NCBI GenBank assembly: GCA_910587155.1
Contig: CAJULA010000004.1
Coordinates: 62,001-126,000 of the forward strand
Direction of reading: 5' to 3'
Length of the DNA: 64,000 bases
From: an uncultured Lachnospiraceae bacterium
GTDB taxonomy: Bacteria; Bacillota; Clostridia; Lachnospirales; Lachnospiraceae
Below the pieces are notes generated by a model that ran no database searches, was not told the origin of the DNA, and saw nothing but the letters and a program-made list of their open reading frames with translations. The stretch's first letter is position 1, and every line of letters starts with the position of its first letter. Below, piece after piece: positions 42,301 through 50,953 of the stretch. The position numbers and the translations under genes are program-made.

Positions 42301-42443
42301 GATGCATACAGGGTACGTCTGTCCTCTTTCATATCCTGTATGCTCTCATAGGCAGTAAAATCCGCATGCGCCGGCAGACAGTATTCTTTATAAAACATGG
42401 GGTCTTTTATCTTCTCAAATGTAAAATTCATCTCGTACCTCAT
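39330..42443 (-). CDS. lacZ: Beta-galactosidase, glycoside hydrolase family 2 (LacZ type)
   Basis: A 1037-residue retaining beta-galactosidase that hydrolyses lactose and related beta-galactosides. Domains in order are jelly-roll sugar-binding, Ig-like, TIM barrel, second Ig-like, and the C-terminal small domain of LacZ. The acid/base Glu is in HPSILIWSCGNESLGG and the nucleophile Glu in FICCEYSHAMGNS. There is no signal peptide, so it works in the cytoplasm. ATG 42443 is preferred, with AAAGGA upstream. No lactose transporter or regulator adjoins it; it stands alone between tRNA-Pro and the CAP-domain gene. Confidence 0.95.
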   Translation of the reverse strand: MRYEMNFTFEKIKDPMFYKEYCLPAHADFTAYESIQDMKEDRRTLYASLNGMWKMAYAENLSEIPAGYEKEETDCSHWEEVQVPGHIQLQGYDRPQYVNIQYPWDGREEIVPGEIPERFNPTACYVKYFEVPEAMEGRSVLISFQGVESGMILYLNGQYVGYSEDSFTPSEFDLTPYIKSGINKLAVTVIKWTSGSWCEDQDFFRFSGIYRDVFLYTRPAYYVEDFTVRTRGKDDYTKADVMISAKGHFTMLQAQLFQDKQMIGACKAGPGEKEETVLTLEIERPRLWSAEDPYLYRLVLSVQDDTGRIWEVIPQSVGVRSVEIRDSLILLNGRRIELKGVNRHDFSARYGRAVTEEETLQDVVTMKRNNINAVRTCHYPDHTRLYHMCDKYGIYMLAENNMETHGTWMPLPGQEPDPASALPGDRAEWLPMLLDRVRSCYERDKNHPSILIWSCGNESLGGRVIWEMAEEFRRLDPDRPVHYEGVFQDRRYNKTSDMESQMYPSVQAIELFLKDHRDKPFICCEYSHAMGNSCGGMNLYTDLMEREPLYQGGFLWDYIDQSIMTVNRYGEPCEAYGGDFDDRPADYEFSGNGIVYGSDRSPTPKMPAVKYNYQNIRIEMEQGSKPQKARIKNRHLFLSTSHFACRMVIRKNGRHFLEKELWTDIPPLCEEEVTLPLPPLPKGAEYALTLSFHLREDTLWARCGHEVAYGECIFTEKEKSNQDRLFFYQELAGCRPDRQEKPQMIRGRMNLGVRGAHFTALFSGTQGGLVSYVYDGREMIATMPRPHFFRAPTNNDMGNLMPQRYGQWKLASEYNTCYMPGTDAEKSWTERGWYEVEETAHSVKIKFTYYLPTTPPARCAVVYEAFADGTIRTTLMYDPVKELGDMPEFGMLLRMKADYDRMEWYGMGPGESYADRMQGVRLGVYETSVRDQMARYLIPQECGNHTGVRYAKITDRDGHGLLFTGEGMHFSALPWMPQELEAAKHRYELPPVHYTVIRASLAQMGVGGDDSWGARTLDQYLLDTSRPMTFSFALRGL

Positions 42444-42573
42444 ATCCCTTCCTTTTCTCAAAAGCAGTGCTGAGTGACAGGTAAATTTATAATTTTAAAA
42501 ATAACACATTTCACATTCCGTTTCAAGAAGAGTTTTGACATTTGCCGCTGATGAATGCAACCACGAGAACACT

Positions 42574-42606
42574 AAAAAAGGAGACATTCCTTCCTGAAAT
42601 GCCTCC
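42574..42606 (-). terminator. Terminator after the CAP-domain gene
   Basis: GGAGGCATTTC and GAATGTCTCC pair, with one G-U, and are followed by TTTTTT on the minus strand. Confidence 0.8.
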
Positions 42607-42649
42607 CGTGAGACAAGCGTTCTGATCGACGCGCTCTGCTTTCTTCCTT

Positions 42650-43345
42650 TTACGTAAAGAGCTGTACCCAGTGCTTCACACCCTGCTCGTCCTCGTATAA
42701 TCCCACGCCGATATTCTGAAAGCTGCCATTCAATATGTTGGCCCTGTGTCCGCTGCTGTTCATCCAGCCTTCCATCACCGCCTCAGGCGTAGCCTGCCCG
42801 TAAGCAATATTTTCACCGCTCATGCGGTAAGATACGCCCTGCTCGGTCAGGGCACTGCTGAAGCTGCTGCCGTTTGGTCTGGTGTGGGAAAACTGCTGCC
42901 GGATCTCCTTTGCCCGTACATTGGCCGCTTTCGTTATATCCGCCTGCATCGTCAGCGCCCCAAGCCCTGCTTTGGCACGTTCTTCATTTACCAGCTTCAC
43001 CACCTGCTCTGCAGAAGAGAGCGTGGTATCGGAATCCTCCGCCCCGCCCGATGAGGGAGGCTGTGTCCCCGGCGGCAGCAGCGTATCCGCTCCCGGCCCG
43101 TCTGCACCGGGATTTCCCGGAATGGTCACATCCGGACACACACTGCCCGGCCTGCCGATCTCCTTCAGTATTTTCTGCAGATCGCCTCTGCCAAATTGAT
43201 TGCAGTTCTGTTCTGTCTGCTGTATGCAGTATCCGCCGCCGCCGATCCCGACAACGGTCAGATTGGCCGCCTGCGCCGTCAGCGGGGCACTTCCCGCTAC
43301 GACAGCTGATAACATTGCTATGGATAATAAAGTTTTTTTCGTCAT
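42650..43345 (-). CDS. Secreted CAP/SCP-domain protein (YkwD/SafA-like)
   Basis: A 231-residue exported protein: signal peptide (1-26, cleavage after AQA), then a Gly/Cys-rich segment with C40, C48 and C70, a Pro/Gly-rich linker (about 70-105) and a C-terminal CAP domain (about 112-231). CAP motifs are visible: LVNEERAKAGLGAL, FSHTRPNGSSF, GENIAYG and SGHRANILN. This resembles spore-coat or cell-wall YkwD proteins of Clostridia and Bacillus. The activity of bacterial CAP domains is not settled. AAGGAGG lies five bases before the ATG. Confidence 0.9.
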   Translation of the reverse strand: MTKKTLLSIAMLSAVVAGSAPLTAQAANLTVVGIGGGGYCIQQTEQNCNQFGRGDLQKILKEIGRPGSVCPDVTIPGNPGADGPGADTLLPPGTQPPSSGGAEDSDTTLSSAEQVVKLVNEERAKAGLGALTMQADITKAANVRAKEIRQQFSHTRPNGSSFSSALTEQGVSYRMSGENIAYGQATPEAVMEGWMNSSGHRANILNGSFQNIGVGLYEDEQGVKHWVQLFT

Positions 43346-43477
43346 TGTTTCCTCCTTACATATGTTACAAATTTATTACATAAGTATTACAAAATAAATA
43401 CTAACAGATGACAGGAGAAAATTCCAGCTGTAAATTATGGAAAACAATGACCCGACAGGCATCTTCCGAGTCCCTTC

Positions 43478-44596
43478 TTATTTCACCCGCCGCAGCCGCC
43501 TGCTGCGAATCTTATGCCACCATTCCCGCAGCCACCCCGGCCCTTCCAGCGGAAGCGGCCGCCTTCTGCCAATCAGAAAAAAACCGACTCTGCCCACCAG
43601 TACGATCATGAACAGTTCCCCAATCAGCAGCGCACCATACAGATTGACCCTGAACATGATCTCCTTTGCTCTGGGGATAAACTGATTCATGCCTGCCGCA
43701 AAGCGAATGGCAAGGCTCATGACCTGGCAGTCCAGATGGGTCAGCATGACAATCAGAGAATTGCTGCCAAGGAAACAGGGAAGCCAGAATTTTCTGATCC
43801 GGCGGCACAAAAGGAGCAGGCCAAGGGAAGCGCTGTAAGCGCCCAGATAATAAGAAAGCACATTGTTAAATACAAGGAAATGCATATCTACCCTGCCATT
43901 GGAAAAGGCCACTGCCCCATTCACAAGCAGACACCCGATTCCCAGAAGCACTTCCAGCAGGGGCCGCAGATGCAGTTTCCGGAGTTGAAAATACGTATAG
44001 TATCCCATCAGCAGAAAAAGCACTGCCGGAAACACCCGCAGCAATGCCATCAGCAGGTTTCCCAGCCATGTATGGAAAGGAGAAGCTTCCATATTAAGAA
44101 ACGTACGGATCAGATGCATCCCGGTATCGGGAAGTAACAGAGCCGCCAGGGAAAAGAGGGCAATCACACCGACATGACATCTTCTGATCAGGACATAAAG
44201 AACAAGTTCTCCCAGAAAGACAGCAGGCAAAAACCAGAGCACGGAAATGCCGAAAAAGGATACGGCCTGCAGCCAGGCAGAATGAATAAATGCCTGATCT
44301 ATCACTTCCGGATGTGCATAAAGGTAATAATAATCGACCCCGAGATAGATCAGGCTGAACCAGAAATAAGGGATCATCATACCGCAAAACCGCTTCCTGA
44401 TATAAGAGGCAGGCGGTTCCGCAGCGGAATTTTTATGCGCGAACAGCATTCCTGATACCACAAAAAATAATGGCATATGAAAAGACGTCAGCCACGTGAG
44501 CACCGGCTCCGATACATAAGTAGAATGCCCGATCACCACCAGCACGATGCCGATCCCTTTTACCATATCAATATAATCCAGACGCTTTTCCTTCAT
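43478..44596 (-). CDS. Membrane acyltransferase, acyltransferase-3 family
   Basis: A 372-residue integral membrane protein with about ten helices. The family N-terminus is clear: RLDYIDMVKGIGIVLVVIGHS with the catalytic-type His, and FHMPLFFVVSGMLF. Members O-acylate sugars, peptidoglycan or surface glycans; the acceptor here is unknown. GGGAG lies close before the ATG. It follows recJ after a gap of 11 bases, so the two are probably cotranscribed. The end is basic (KIRSRRLRRVK). Confidence 0.88.
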   Translation of the reverse strand: MKEKRLDYIDMVKGIGIVLVVIGHSTYVSEPVLTWLTSFHMPLFFVVSGMLFAHKNSAAEPPASYIRKRFCGMMIPYFWFSLIYLGVDYYYLYAHPEVIDQAFIHSAWLQAVSFFGISVLWFLPAVFLGELVLYVLIRRCHVGVIALFSLAALLLPDTGMHLIRTFLNMEASPFHTWLGNLLMALLRVFPAVLFLLMGYYTYFQLRKLHLRPLLEVLLGIGCLLVNGAVAFSNGRVDMHFLVFNNVLSYYLGAYSASLGLLLLCRRIRKFWLPCFLGSNSLIVMLTHLDCQVMSLAIRFAAGMNQFIPRAKEIMFRVNLYGALLIGELFMIVLVGRVGFFLIGRRRPLPLEGPGWLREWWHKIRSRRLRRVK

Positions 44597-44607
44597 TCTT
44601 TTCTCCC

Positions 44608-46329
44608 TTACCTGAAATTTTGCAGCACAAACTGGATCTCTGTCCTGCCCCGGTATGTGTGGAGCTGCGGATAATATGTGATATGCATCACTTTCTTTTC
44701 TCTCCAGAGGGAAAGCAGCTCGTCCTGCTCCCCGAAATATGTCAGTTCACACCGCATATTATGTTCATCCCTTACCGTATATTTCCCCACACGGCCGCTT
44801 TTTCCCAGCACTCTGCCTTCCAGAAGCTCCACATTTTTCTGTGCAAACAGCGGACGGCGATTCCCGTTCCCGAAAGGTTCCAGCAGAGAAAACTGTCTGA
44901 TCAGATTCTCACTGACATAGCCGAAAGGCATCTGCATATCAATATGGACCTTCTCCGCCAGATCTTCCATACCAAGAGAGCAGTTCTCCTCGATCTGTTC
45001 CCGAAACAGCGGCACATTTTCCCTTGGCAGGGACAATCCGGCTGCCATCTTATGTCCGCCATATTTCGTGAATAAGTCTTTGCATTTACTCATCTCTTCA
45101 TACATGGAATACGCTTCAATGGAACGCCCCGATCCTTTGACCCCATCCTCTGCGTCCGTGAGTACAAAGACCGGTCTGCCATATTCTTCCCTGATCCGTC
45201 CGGCAATGATACCTGCCAGACTTTCATGACAATCCGACAGATAGACGACAAGCACCCTGCGCCCTTCCATCCCCGCCTGCCTGATCTGCTCTTTTGCGGC
45301 TTCCACGCCCTTTTGCGTCATCTCCTTGCGGCTTTCATTCATATGCTTTAAATCCATGGCAATCGGCAGCGCCTCTTCTCTGCTGCGCGCCGTAAGAAGC
45401 GCAAGGGCCCGTCTGGCCGTGTCCAGCCGGCCTGTGGCATTCAGACAGGGGCCCAGGACAAATCCGATCTGATAGGCACTCAGTTGTCCGCCGTCCAGCC
45501 CGCACACTTCCATGAGGGCGCGCAGTCCGTGGTTGGCGCTTCTTTGCAGTCTTTCCAGTCCGTATCTGACCAGGATCCGGTTCTCATCCACCAGCTCCAT
45601 CACATCCCCCACCGTGGCAAAGGCCGCCATCTCCAGAAAATCATCCAGTGCCGCCACGCTGCCGATCCCTGCTCTCTCGTACAGTGCCTGCATCAGTTTC
45701 ATGGCCACAACGGCGCCGCAGATTCCCTGAAAGGGATACCCGCATCCCGGCTGTTTGGGATCCGCTACCGCCTCCGCCGGCGGAAGCAGGTAGTGCCGAC
45801 CCTCCTGCGACTCTTCATAGGGCACCTCATGATGGTCCGTCACGATCACACACATCCCCAGCTCCCGGGCATACGCTGTCTGGGGCGCAGCGGCAATCCC
45901 ATTGTCACATGTGATAATGGTATCCGTGCCGGCCCGGTGAGCATCCGCAATCAGTCCGTCATTGAGTCCATAACCGTCCTGAATTCTGTGAGGAATCACA
46001 GCGTCCACATCCGCGCCGGCCCGCTCCAGTCCGGTCTTTAAAATATACGTTGCCATCACCCCGTCAATATCGTAATCTCCGATGACACGTATCTTCCTCT
46101 TTTCTTTTATCTTCCCCAGCAATATCGCTGCTGCCTCGGGAATCCCCTTCATCAATTCCGGCGCATACAGATCCTTGAGGGAACCATGGAGATACTTTTC
46201 CACGGCGCTCTCCCCTTCGATATCCCTGTTACGGATCAGCCTGGCCACCACCGGATCAATGGAAAACTTTCTTCCCATTTCCGCAAAATCAGCCCGTTTG
46301 GCCGCTACAAACCATTTTTCCTGTCTCAT
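44608..46329 (-). CDS. recJ: Single-stranded-DNA-specific exonuclease RecJ
   Basis: A 573-residue 5'-3' single-strand exonuclease acting in recombination and mismatch repair. DHH motifs are present: VIGDYDIDGVMATYIL, ITCDNGIAA and VTDHHEVPYE. The DHHA1 part has GSGRSIEAYSMYEEM and KYGGHKMAAGLSL. The C-terminal OB domain is in HNMRCELTYFG. Length matches RecJ. It is preceded by secDF after about 100 bases that contain a strong hairpin, so it may have separate expression. Confidence 0.95.
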   Translation of the reverse strand: MRQEKWFVAAKRADFAEMGRKFSIDPVVARLIRNRDIEGESAVEKYLHGSLKDLYAPELMKGIPEAAAILLGKIKEKRKIRVIGDYDIDGVMATYILKTGLERAGADVDAVIPHRIQDGYGLNDGLIADAHRAGTDTIITCDNGIAAAPQTAYARELGMCVIVTDHHEVPYEESQEGRHYLLPPAEAVADPKQPGCGYPFQGICGAVVAMKLMQALYERAGIGSVAALDDFLEMAAFATVGDVMELVDENRILVRYGLERLQRSANHGLRALMEVCGLDGGQLSAYQIGFVLGPCLNATGRLDTARRALALLTARSREEALPIAMDLKHMNESRKEMTQKGVEAAKEQIRQAGMEGRRVLVVYLSDCHESLAGIIAGRIREEYGRPVFVLTDAEDGVKGSGRSIEAYSMYEEMSKCKDLFTKYGGHKMAAGLSLPRENVPLFREQIEENCSLGMEDLAEKVHIDMQMPFGYVSENLIRQFSLLEPFGNGNRRPLFAQKNVELLEGRVLGKSGRVGKYTVRDEHNMRCELTYFGEQDELLSLWREKKVMHITYYPQLHTYRGRTEIQFVLQNFR

Positions 46330-46364
46330 CTTCCGTATTTCCCCGTACTTTCCCCTGTAACAGA

Positions 46365-46391
46365 GGAACCCTCCCGTCCCGGGAGGGTTCC
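46365..46391 (-). terminator. Hairpin after secDF
   Basis: Eleven-base arms GGAACCCTCCC and GGGAGGGTTCC with a five-base loop lie between the secDF stop and the recJ start. The following T tract is poor, so termination may be partial. Confidence 0.5.
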
Positions 46392-46426
46392 CTGCTCTAT
46401 GATAACTCCACTGTTACCTGATTCTG

Positions 46427-48619
46427 CTATTTTACCGCTTTTTTCGCTTTGGCAGACTTCCCGCCATCCTCGCCGGCAGCCAGCCTCGTCCGCATCACAT
46501 ACCAGAGCGCGCCGGCCAGGCAGATCGAAGAATAGGTGCCGCAGAGAATACCTGCCATCAGAGGCAGTGCAAACTCACGAATTGATGTGACACCCATCAC
46601 ATACAGGGCACCCACCATAAAAAATGTGGTCAGAGAAGTGAAGATACTTCTGGAGAGTGTCTGGGTGATACTGCGGTTAACCGTATCCGCCAGGGTGTCA
46701 TTCTTCCCGGCCCCTTTCCTGTTCTCCCGGATCCGGTCAAAAATGACAATGGTGGCATTGATGGAATACCCGACAATCGTGAGCATACACGCGATAAAGG
46801 TACTGCCCACCGATATTTTCGCCAGCGCATAAAAAGCCAGCACCACCAGCACGTCATGCAGCAGCGCGATCACGGCGCTGGCCGCAAACCGGATATCCTT
46901 GAAGCGGAACCAGATATACAAGAGCATACATATCGTGGCAATAACAACCGCCAAAATGGCGTCGCCGCGCATCTCGGAGCTGATGGTGGAGCTGATTGTC
47001 TCTGCCGTGATCTTTTCCGTATCCACGCCAAACTGCTCCGCCAGCTTACCGTTCAGCAGTTCTCTCTCCCCGACGGAAAGCGTCCTTGTCTTAAAGATGA
47101 CCTCATTGCCGCCGCTTACCTTCTGTGCCTGTACATTGCCGTCCCCCGTCACACTCTCGATCAGAGGCACCACACTGGCATCAATCTCTTCAATGCTCAT
47201 ATCTTCGTTAAAGGTGACATTGGTCGAAGTACCGCCTTTGAATTCCAGACTGTAGTTAAGCGCATCGCCCGTGGAAGAGGTGTTGATCCCCATACAGACA
47301 AAACCTGCCCCGATGGCAAGAAGGGATACCGCAAAAAACACCGCTTTCCTGGAGAGGAAATCCCGGGTTTTCTTTTCCCTGCCCACACCATAAAATTTCA
47401 CATCTTTCAGGCCGAGGGCAAACAATGCATTCAGTATCATACGGGTCACGAACAATGCCGTAAACATGGAAACAATGATACCAAGCGCCAGCGTCTGCGC
47501 AAACCCTCTCACACTGCCGCTGCCCTTGATTCCCAACACCAGCGCCGCGATCAGTGTGGTCACATTGCCGTCTATAATGGCAGAGAGCGCTTTCTGGAAA
47601 CCAATGCGCATTGACGACTGTACGGTCTTGCCGGTCGCCAGCTCCTCACGGATTCTGGCAAAAATAATGACATTGGCATCCACCGCCATACCGATGGAAA
47701 GGATGATGCCCGCAATCCCCGGCAGGGTCAGCGTGATATCAAACGCGTTCAGAAGAACGATCATCAGTCCCACATAAATGCCAAGCGCCAGAGAAGCGGC
47801 AATTCCGGGAACAAAATAGATCACAACCATAAACAACATGACCAGAGCCATACCGATGGCACCTGCCATCAGGCTCGTCCGGATCGCTTCCGAGCCAAGC
47901 TGCGCGCCTACCACATTGGAGCGCAGTTCTTCCAGTTCCAGCTTCAGTCCGCCAATCCGGATCGTGGAAGCCAGCTTGTCCGCTTCTTCAAAACTGGGCA
48001 TACCGGTAATGATCGCCACACCGTCTTTGATCTCTTCATTGACAGACGGCATGCTGACGATCATACCGTCATACATGATAAAGATCACATCGTGATTGGG
48101 TGCCGCCAGGGCAGTCGCCACCGCAAATTTTGTCGCGCCTTCCTCCGTCAGGGTAAGCTGTACCACATACTGATTGTTCCCCATACGGCTGTCCCGCTGT
48201 GTGCCGGCCTGCGCATCCGCAATGTCATTTCCATTTAACACTTCCGCGCCGTCGGAAGACATAAAATAGAGAGAACCCGGCTGGCCCAGTTCATCAAGTA
48301 TGGCATTGGCATCCGACACACCCGGTATCTCGATATTGATCCGGTCGCTGCCTTCCTGATATACCTGCGCTTCCGTACTGTACCCCTCTACACGGCGCTG
48401 CAGCTTATAGATGGTATCGTTCATATCACTCTCAGAAGGCGTTTCCTCCCCCACTACCTGATACGTAATGCTGACACCGCCGGCCAGATCAAGTCCCTGC
48501 TTGATATTGGCAGCCGCACCCGTTTTCTCTGCTCCGATTCCCCACACTGCCGTATACGATAAAAATCCCAGCACCAGCACCGTGATGAGCAAAGTAATGA
48601 CTGCTCTGTTCTTTTTCAT
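46427..48619 (-). CDS. secDF: Protein translocase subunits SecD and SecF fused
   Basis: A 730-residue fusion that uses the proton motive force to pull proteins through SecYEG. SecD part: TM1, the periplasmic P1 region (YQVVGEETPSESDMND, IEIPGVSDAN), and the membrane block with LTLPGIAGIILSIGMAVDANVIIFARIREEL. SecF part from about residue 440: TM, FKGGTSTNV, and TIVGYSINATIVIFDRIRENRK. ATG 48619 is chosen, with AAAGGAG seven bases upstream. It lies directly after scfB, with which it is often associated in Clostridia. It probably also helps export other proteins; a role for SCIFF peptide export is only suggested by the neighbourhood. Confidence 0.95.
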   Translation of the reverse strand: MKKNRAVITLLITVLVLGFLSYTAVWGIGAEKTGAAANIKQGLDLAGGVSITYQVVGEETPSESDMNDTIYKLQRRVEGYSTEAQVYQEGSDRINIEIPGVSDANAILDELGQPGSLYFMSSDGAEVLNGNDIADAQAGTQRDSRMGNNQYVVQLTLTEEGATKFAVATALAAPNHDVIFIMYDGMIVSMPSVNEEIKDGVAIITGMPSFEEADKLASTIRIGGLKLELEELRSNVVGAQLGSEAIRTSLMAGAIGMALVMLFMVVIYFVPGIAASLALGIYVGLMIVLLNAFDITLTLPGIAGIILSIGMAVDANVIIFARIREELATGKTVQSSMRIGFQKALSAIIDGNVTTLIAALVLGIKGSGSVRGFAQTLALGIIVSMFTALFVTRMILNALFALGLKDVKFYGVGREKKTRDFLSRKAVFFAVSLLAIGAGFVCMGINTSSTGDALNYSLEFKGGTSTNVTFNEDMSIEEIDASVVPLIESVTGDGNVQAQKVSGGNEVIFKTRTLSVGERELLNGKLAEQFGVDTEKITAETISSTISSEMRGDAILAVVIATICMLLYIWFRFKDIRFAASAVIALLHDVLVVLAFYALAKISVGSTFIACMLTIVGYSINATIVIFDRIRENRKGAGKNDTLADTVNRSITQTLSRSIFTSLTTFFMVGALYVMGVTSIREFALPLMAGILCGTYSSICLAGALWYVMRTRLAAGEDGGKSAKAKKAVK

Positions 48620-48638
48620 GTCTGTTTCTCCTTTTTTC

Positions 48639-50045
48639 TTACTCACATGCCGCTTTCATCATAATGGCACATTCCACACGTTTTCTCTGCAGTTCACAGC
48701 CAATCTCATAGGTATCATTGATATCTCCATGAAAGTTCCAGGCGTTAGCCGCACAGCCCCCGCTGCAGTAAAATTTTGCAAAGCATTCCCCGCACTTATC
48801 CTTTGTATACACATTGCTGGCTCTGAATTCATCCCGGATATCCGTCCTGGTAATCCCTTCCCGTACATTTCCCATCAGAAACTGCTCCTGCCCCACAAAC
48901 TGATGGCAGGGATACAGATCCCCCCAGGGTGTCACCGCCAGATATTCGCAGCCCGAGCCACAGCCCGAGAGCCGCTTGGCTACACAGGGGCCGCCTTCCA
49001 GATCTATCATAAAATGGAAGAAATGAACTCCCTTTCCTTCCTTCTTCCGCTGAAGAAGCGCTGCCGCAAGCCGGTCATACTCAGCAAGAATATGGGGCAC
49101 ATCCTCCGGACGTATGGCATAATCCGCATCCGCCGGCGCCACCACCGGTTCCACCGAAATCTGCGTAAATCCCAGATCCGCCAGATGAAGCACATCTTCC
49201 GCAAAATCCAGGTTATATCTGGTAAAAGTCCCTCTTACATAATAATCCTTCTGCCCGCGGCTGTCCGCCAGCTTCTGATACTTGGGAACTACCGCATCAT
49301 AGCTGCCCTGTCCGCCCCTGAAAGGCCGCATCCGATCATGCACTTCCCTGCGCCCGTCGATGCTCAGCACCACATTGCTCATCTCACGGTTTACAAACTC
49401 CTGAATCTCGTCATTCAGCAAAATGCCATTGGTCGTCAGGGTAAACCGGAATTTTTTGTGATAAGGCTCTTCCAGGCTCCGTCCGTAGGCAACCAGCTGT
49501 TTTACCACCTGCCAGTTCATCAGCGGTTCTCCGCCGAAAAAATCCACCTCCAGATTCACCCGACTGCCCGACTGCTTCACAAGGAAGTCCAGTGCTGCCC
49601 TGCCCGTCTCAAAGCTCATAAACGCCCGCCTGCCATGGTATTCCCCTTCCTGGGCAAAACAATAACGGCAGGCAAGATTACAGTCATGGGCAATGTGCAG
49701 ACAGAGCGCTTTCACGACGGTCTGACGGTCTTTCATCTCCTGCATATAGTCCCGGTATCCATCCTCTGTAAACAGCATACCCGATTTTTTTAATTCCCAT
49801 ATCTCTTCCATGGCTTCTCTGCACATCTCCTGCGGATGCCCCATCCGCACGCCGTCCGACACGACAGCTTCCACAGCCTCTTCGGGAATTTTGTCCCCGG
49901 CCCCGCCGCAGTCCGTCCTGCCCTCTGCCAGCGCCGCCTCTGCAAAAGGGAGCAAATCGTACACAATCTCATCCACGATATGCACGCAGCCGCTGTTGAC
50001 ATCCAGAACAATGCAATAACCATTATTTTTATATCTGTGAACCAC
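48639..50045 (-). CDS. scfB: SCIFF peptide maturase, radical SAM/SPASM enzyme
   Basis: A 468-residue radical SAM enzyme that installs thioether links between cysteines and non-Cys alpha carbons of the SCIFF precursor. The N-terminal part (1-90, with HIVDEIVYDLLPF) is a RiPP-recognition-type domain. The SAM motif is CNLACRYC near residue 125. The SPASM part has CGSGCEYLAVTPWGDLYPC and CGECFAKFYCSGGCAAN, enough for two auxiliary clusters. The start is GTG at 50045 with GGAG upstream. It follows the precursor gene by 110 bases that hold a hairpin. Confidence 0.95.
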   Translation of the reverse strand: MVHRYKNNGYCIVLDVNSGCVHIVDEIVYDLLPFAEAALAEGRTDCGGAGDKIPEEAVEAVVSDGVRMGHPQEMCREAMEEIWELKKSGMLFTEDGYRDYMQEMKDRQTVVKALCLHIAHDCNLACRYCFAQEGEYHGRRAFMSFETGRAALDFLVKQSGSRVNLEVDFFGGEPLMNWQVVKQLVAYGRSLEEPYHKKFRFTLTTNGILLNDEIQEFVNREMSNVVLSIDGRREVHDRMRPFRGGQGSYDAVVPKYQKLADSRGQKDYYVRGTFTRYNLDFAEDVLHLADLGFTQISVEPVVAPADADYAIRPEDVPHILAEYDRLAAALLQRKKEGKGVHFFHFMIDLEGGPCVAKRLSGCGSGCEYLAVTPWGDLYPCHQFVGQEQFLMGNVREGITRTDIRDEFRASNVYTKDKCGECFAKFYCSGGCAANAWNFHGDINDTYEIGCELQRKRVECAIMMKAACE

Positions 50046-50079
50046 AATAAACTCCTTTACCCATAATGCCCAACGTAAT

Positions 50080-50107
50080 ATAAGCAGCGATGTAGACCGC
50101 TGCTTAT
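50080..50107 (-). terminator. Hairpin between scfA and scfB
   Basis: Arms AAGCAGCG and CGCTGCTT with an eight-base loop are followed by only a short T-rich stretch. It could stop part of the transcription after scfA, giving more precursor than maturase. Confidence 0.45.
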
Positions 50108-50155
50108 CTCTTTCTTAAATTATGCCGCATCCACTGCCGCATCCTACGGTGGTGT

Positions 50156-50302
50156 TTATTTCTTCATCTTCTCGCAACTCTGATTTCCTACCGTACAGGA
50201 TGTCTTGCAGGCAGACTGACAGGATGTCTGGCACTCTCCGCAGCCGCCCTTTTTCATGGATTCCTGCAGATTTCTTGTGTTTAATGTTCTGATATGTTTC
50301 AT
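50156..50302 (-). CDS. scfA: SCIFF ranthipeptide precursor (six cysteines in forty-five)
   Basis: A 48-residue precursor beginning MKHIRTLNTRNLQESMKK, followed by a Cys-rich core with exactly six cysteines (GGC, GEC, TSC, SAC, TSC, QSC) and ending EKMKK. This is the SCIFF family found across Clostridia; the maturase joins Cys residues by thioether links. ATG 50302 is preceded by AGGAGG; the longer ORF upstream has no such site. A strong promoter lies at 50400-50428. It is very short and easily missed. The function of the mature product is unknown; a role in signalling has been proposed. Confidence 0.95.
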   Translation of the reverse strand: MKHIRTLNTRNLQESMKKGGCGECQTSCQSACKTSCTVGNQSCEKMKK

Positions 50303-50399
50303 ATTCCGTCCTCCTGATTTCCGTGCTTTTCCGCACCGCATCCGTAAGCCGCCGCGAAAAACCACATACCTAATGGAAAAGAATCCCTGTCAGGACAGA

Positions 50400-50428
50400 A
50401 GTATAACACACCTTCCGCGAAAGGTCAA
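50400..50428 (-). promoter_or_regulatory. Promoter of the scfA operon
   Basis: TTGACC and TATACT are separated by 17 bases on the minus strand, about 100 bases before the scfA ATG. Confidence 0.8.
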
Positions 50429-50448
50429 TCATTTCATGGCTGTAAACG

Positions 50449-50823
50449 CTATCCCAGCATGCCGCCCAGCATACCGCCCCCCGCGCAGATGAAAAACACA
50501 GTTACCAGATTGCCTGAGATTCCCGCCGCGCCGTGTTCCAGAACAAGGGAAACGCACAAAAGTACGGTAAAGTACAAAACGCCTGCCAGCAGTCCCCAGA
50601 GAAATTTGCGGTTTCCCATCTTTTTTCCCGAGATAAAACCCGCAAAAAGCGATGCCGCTATGTAAATAAAAATGATGGCAAGAGACACTGTCTTTTCCGT
50701 CAGTCCGAACCGGTACAGAAACAACGCCAGAAACAGCAAAAGCCCCACTGTCAGAATATAGGAAAAAAGCAGACATTTCAGATAAAAAATGACATAAGAA
50801 TTGTTTTTTGCCGAAGCCTTCAT
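50449..50823 (-). CDS. Small membrane protein, TIGR04086 type
   Basis: A 124-residue protein with four hydrophobic helices and a Gly-rich end (CAGGGMLGGMLG). It fits the TIGR04086 family, which is typically found beside the SCIFF pair, and I recognise it mainly from this context. The start at 50823 has GGGAGG nine bases upstream; another ATG at 50829 is too close to that site. It is on the same strand as scfA, about 145 bases upstream of it, but the scfA promoter lies between them. Its role is unknown. Confidence 0.75.
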   Translation of the reverse strand: MKASAKNNSYVIFYLKCLLFSYILTVGLLLFLALFLYRFGLTEKTVSLAIIFIYIAASLFAGFISGKKMGNRKFLWGLLAGVLYFTVLLCVSLVLEHGAAGISGNLVTVFFICAGGGMLGGMLG

Positions 50824-50870
50824 GATCATACACCTCCCGTATTTAACTATATGCACAAAAGGCCCGGAAC

Positions 50871-50900
50871 TTGACAACCGGCAGAGACTTATTATATGAT
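50871..50900 (+). promoter_or_regulatory. Promoter of the CorC-ProX gene
   Basis: A perfect TTGACA is followed at 18 bases by TATGAT, about 54 bases before the TTG start. Confidence 0.65.
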
Positions 50901-50953
50901 AATCCATAATCGTTTTTGTCTTTGTATTTGTTATTACCGGGGAGGTTTTTTAT

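Noticed and set aside
50115..50336. A second Cys-rich frame overlapping scfA, ending in VGCGSGCGII
   Set aside because: It is the +1 shadow of the precursor; scfA in its proper frame has the six-Cys pattern and ribosome site.
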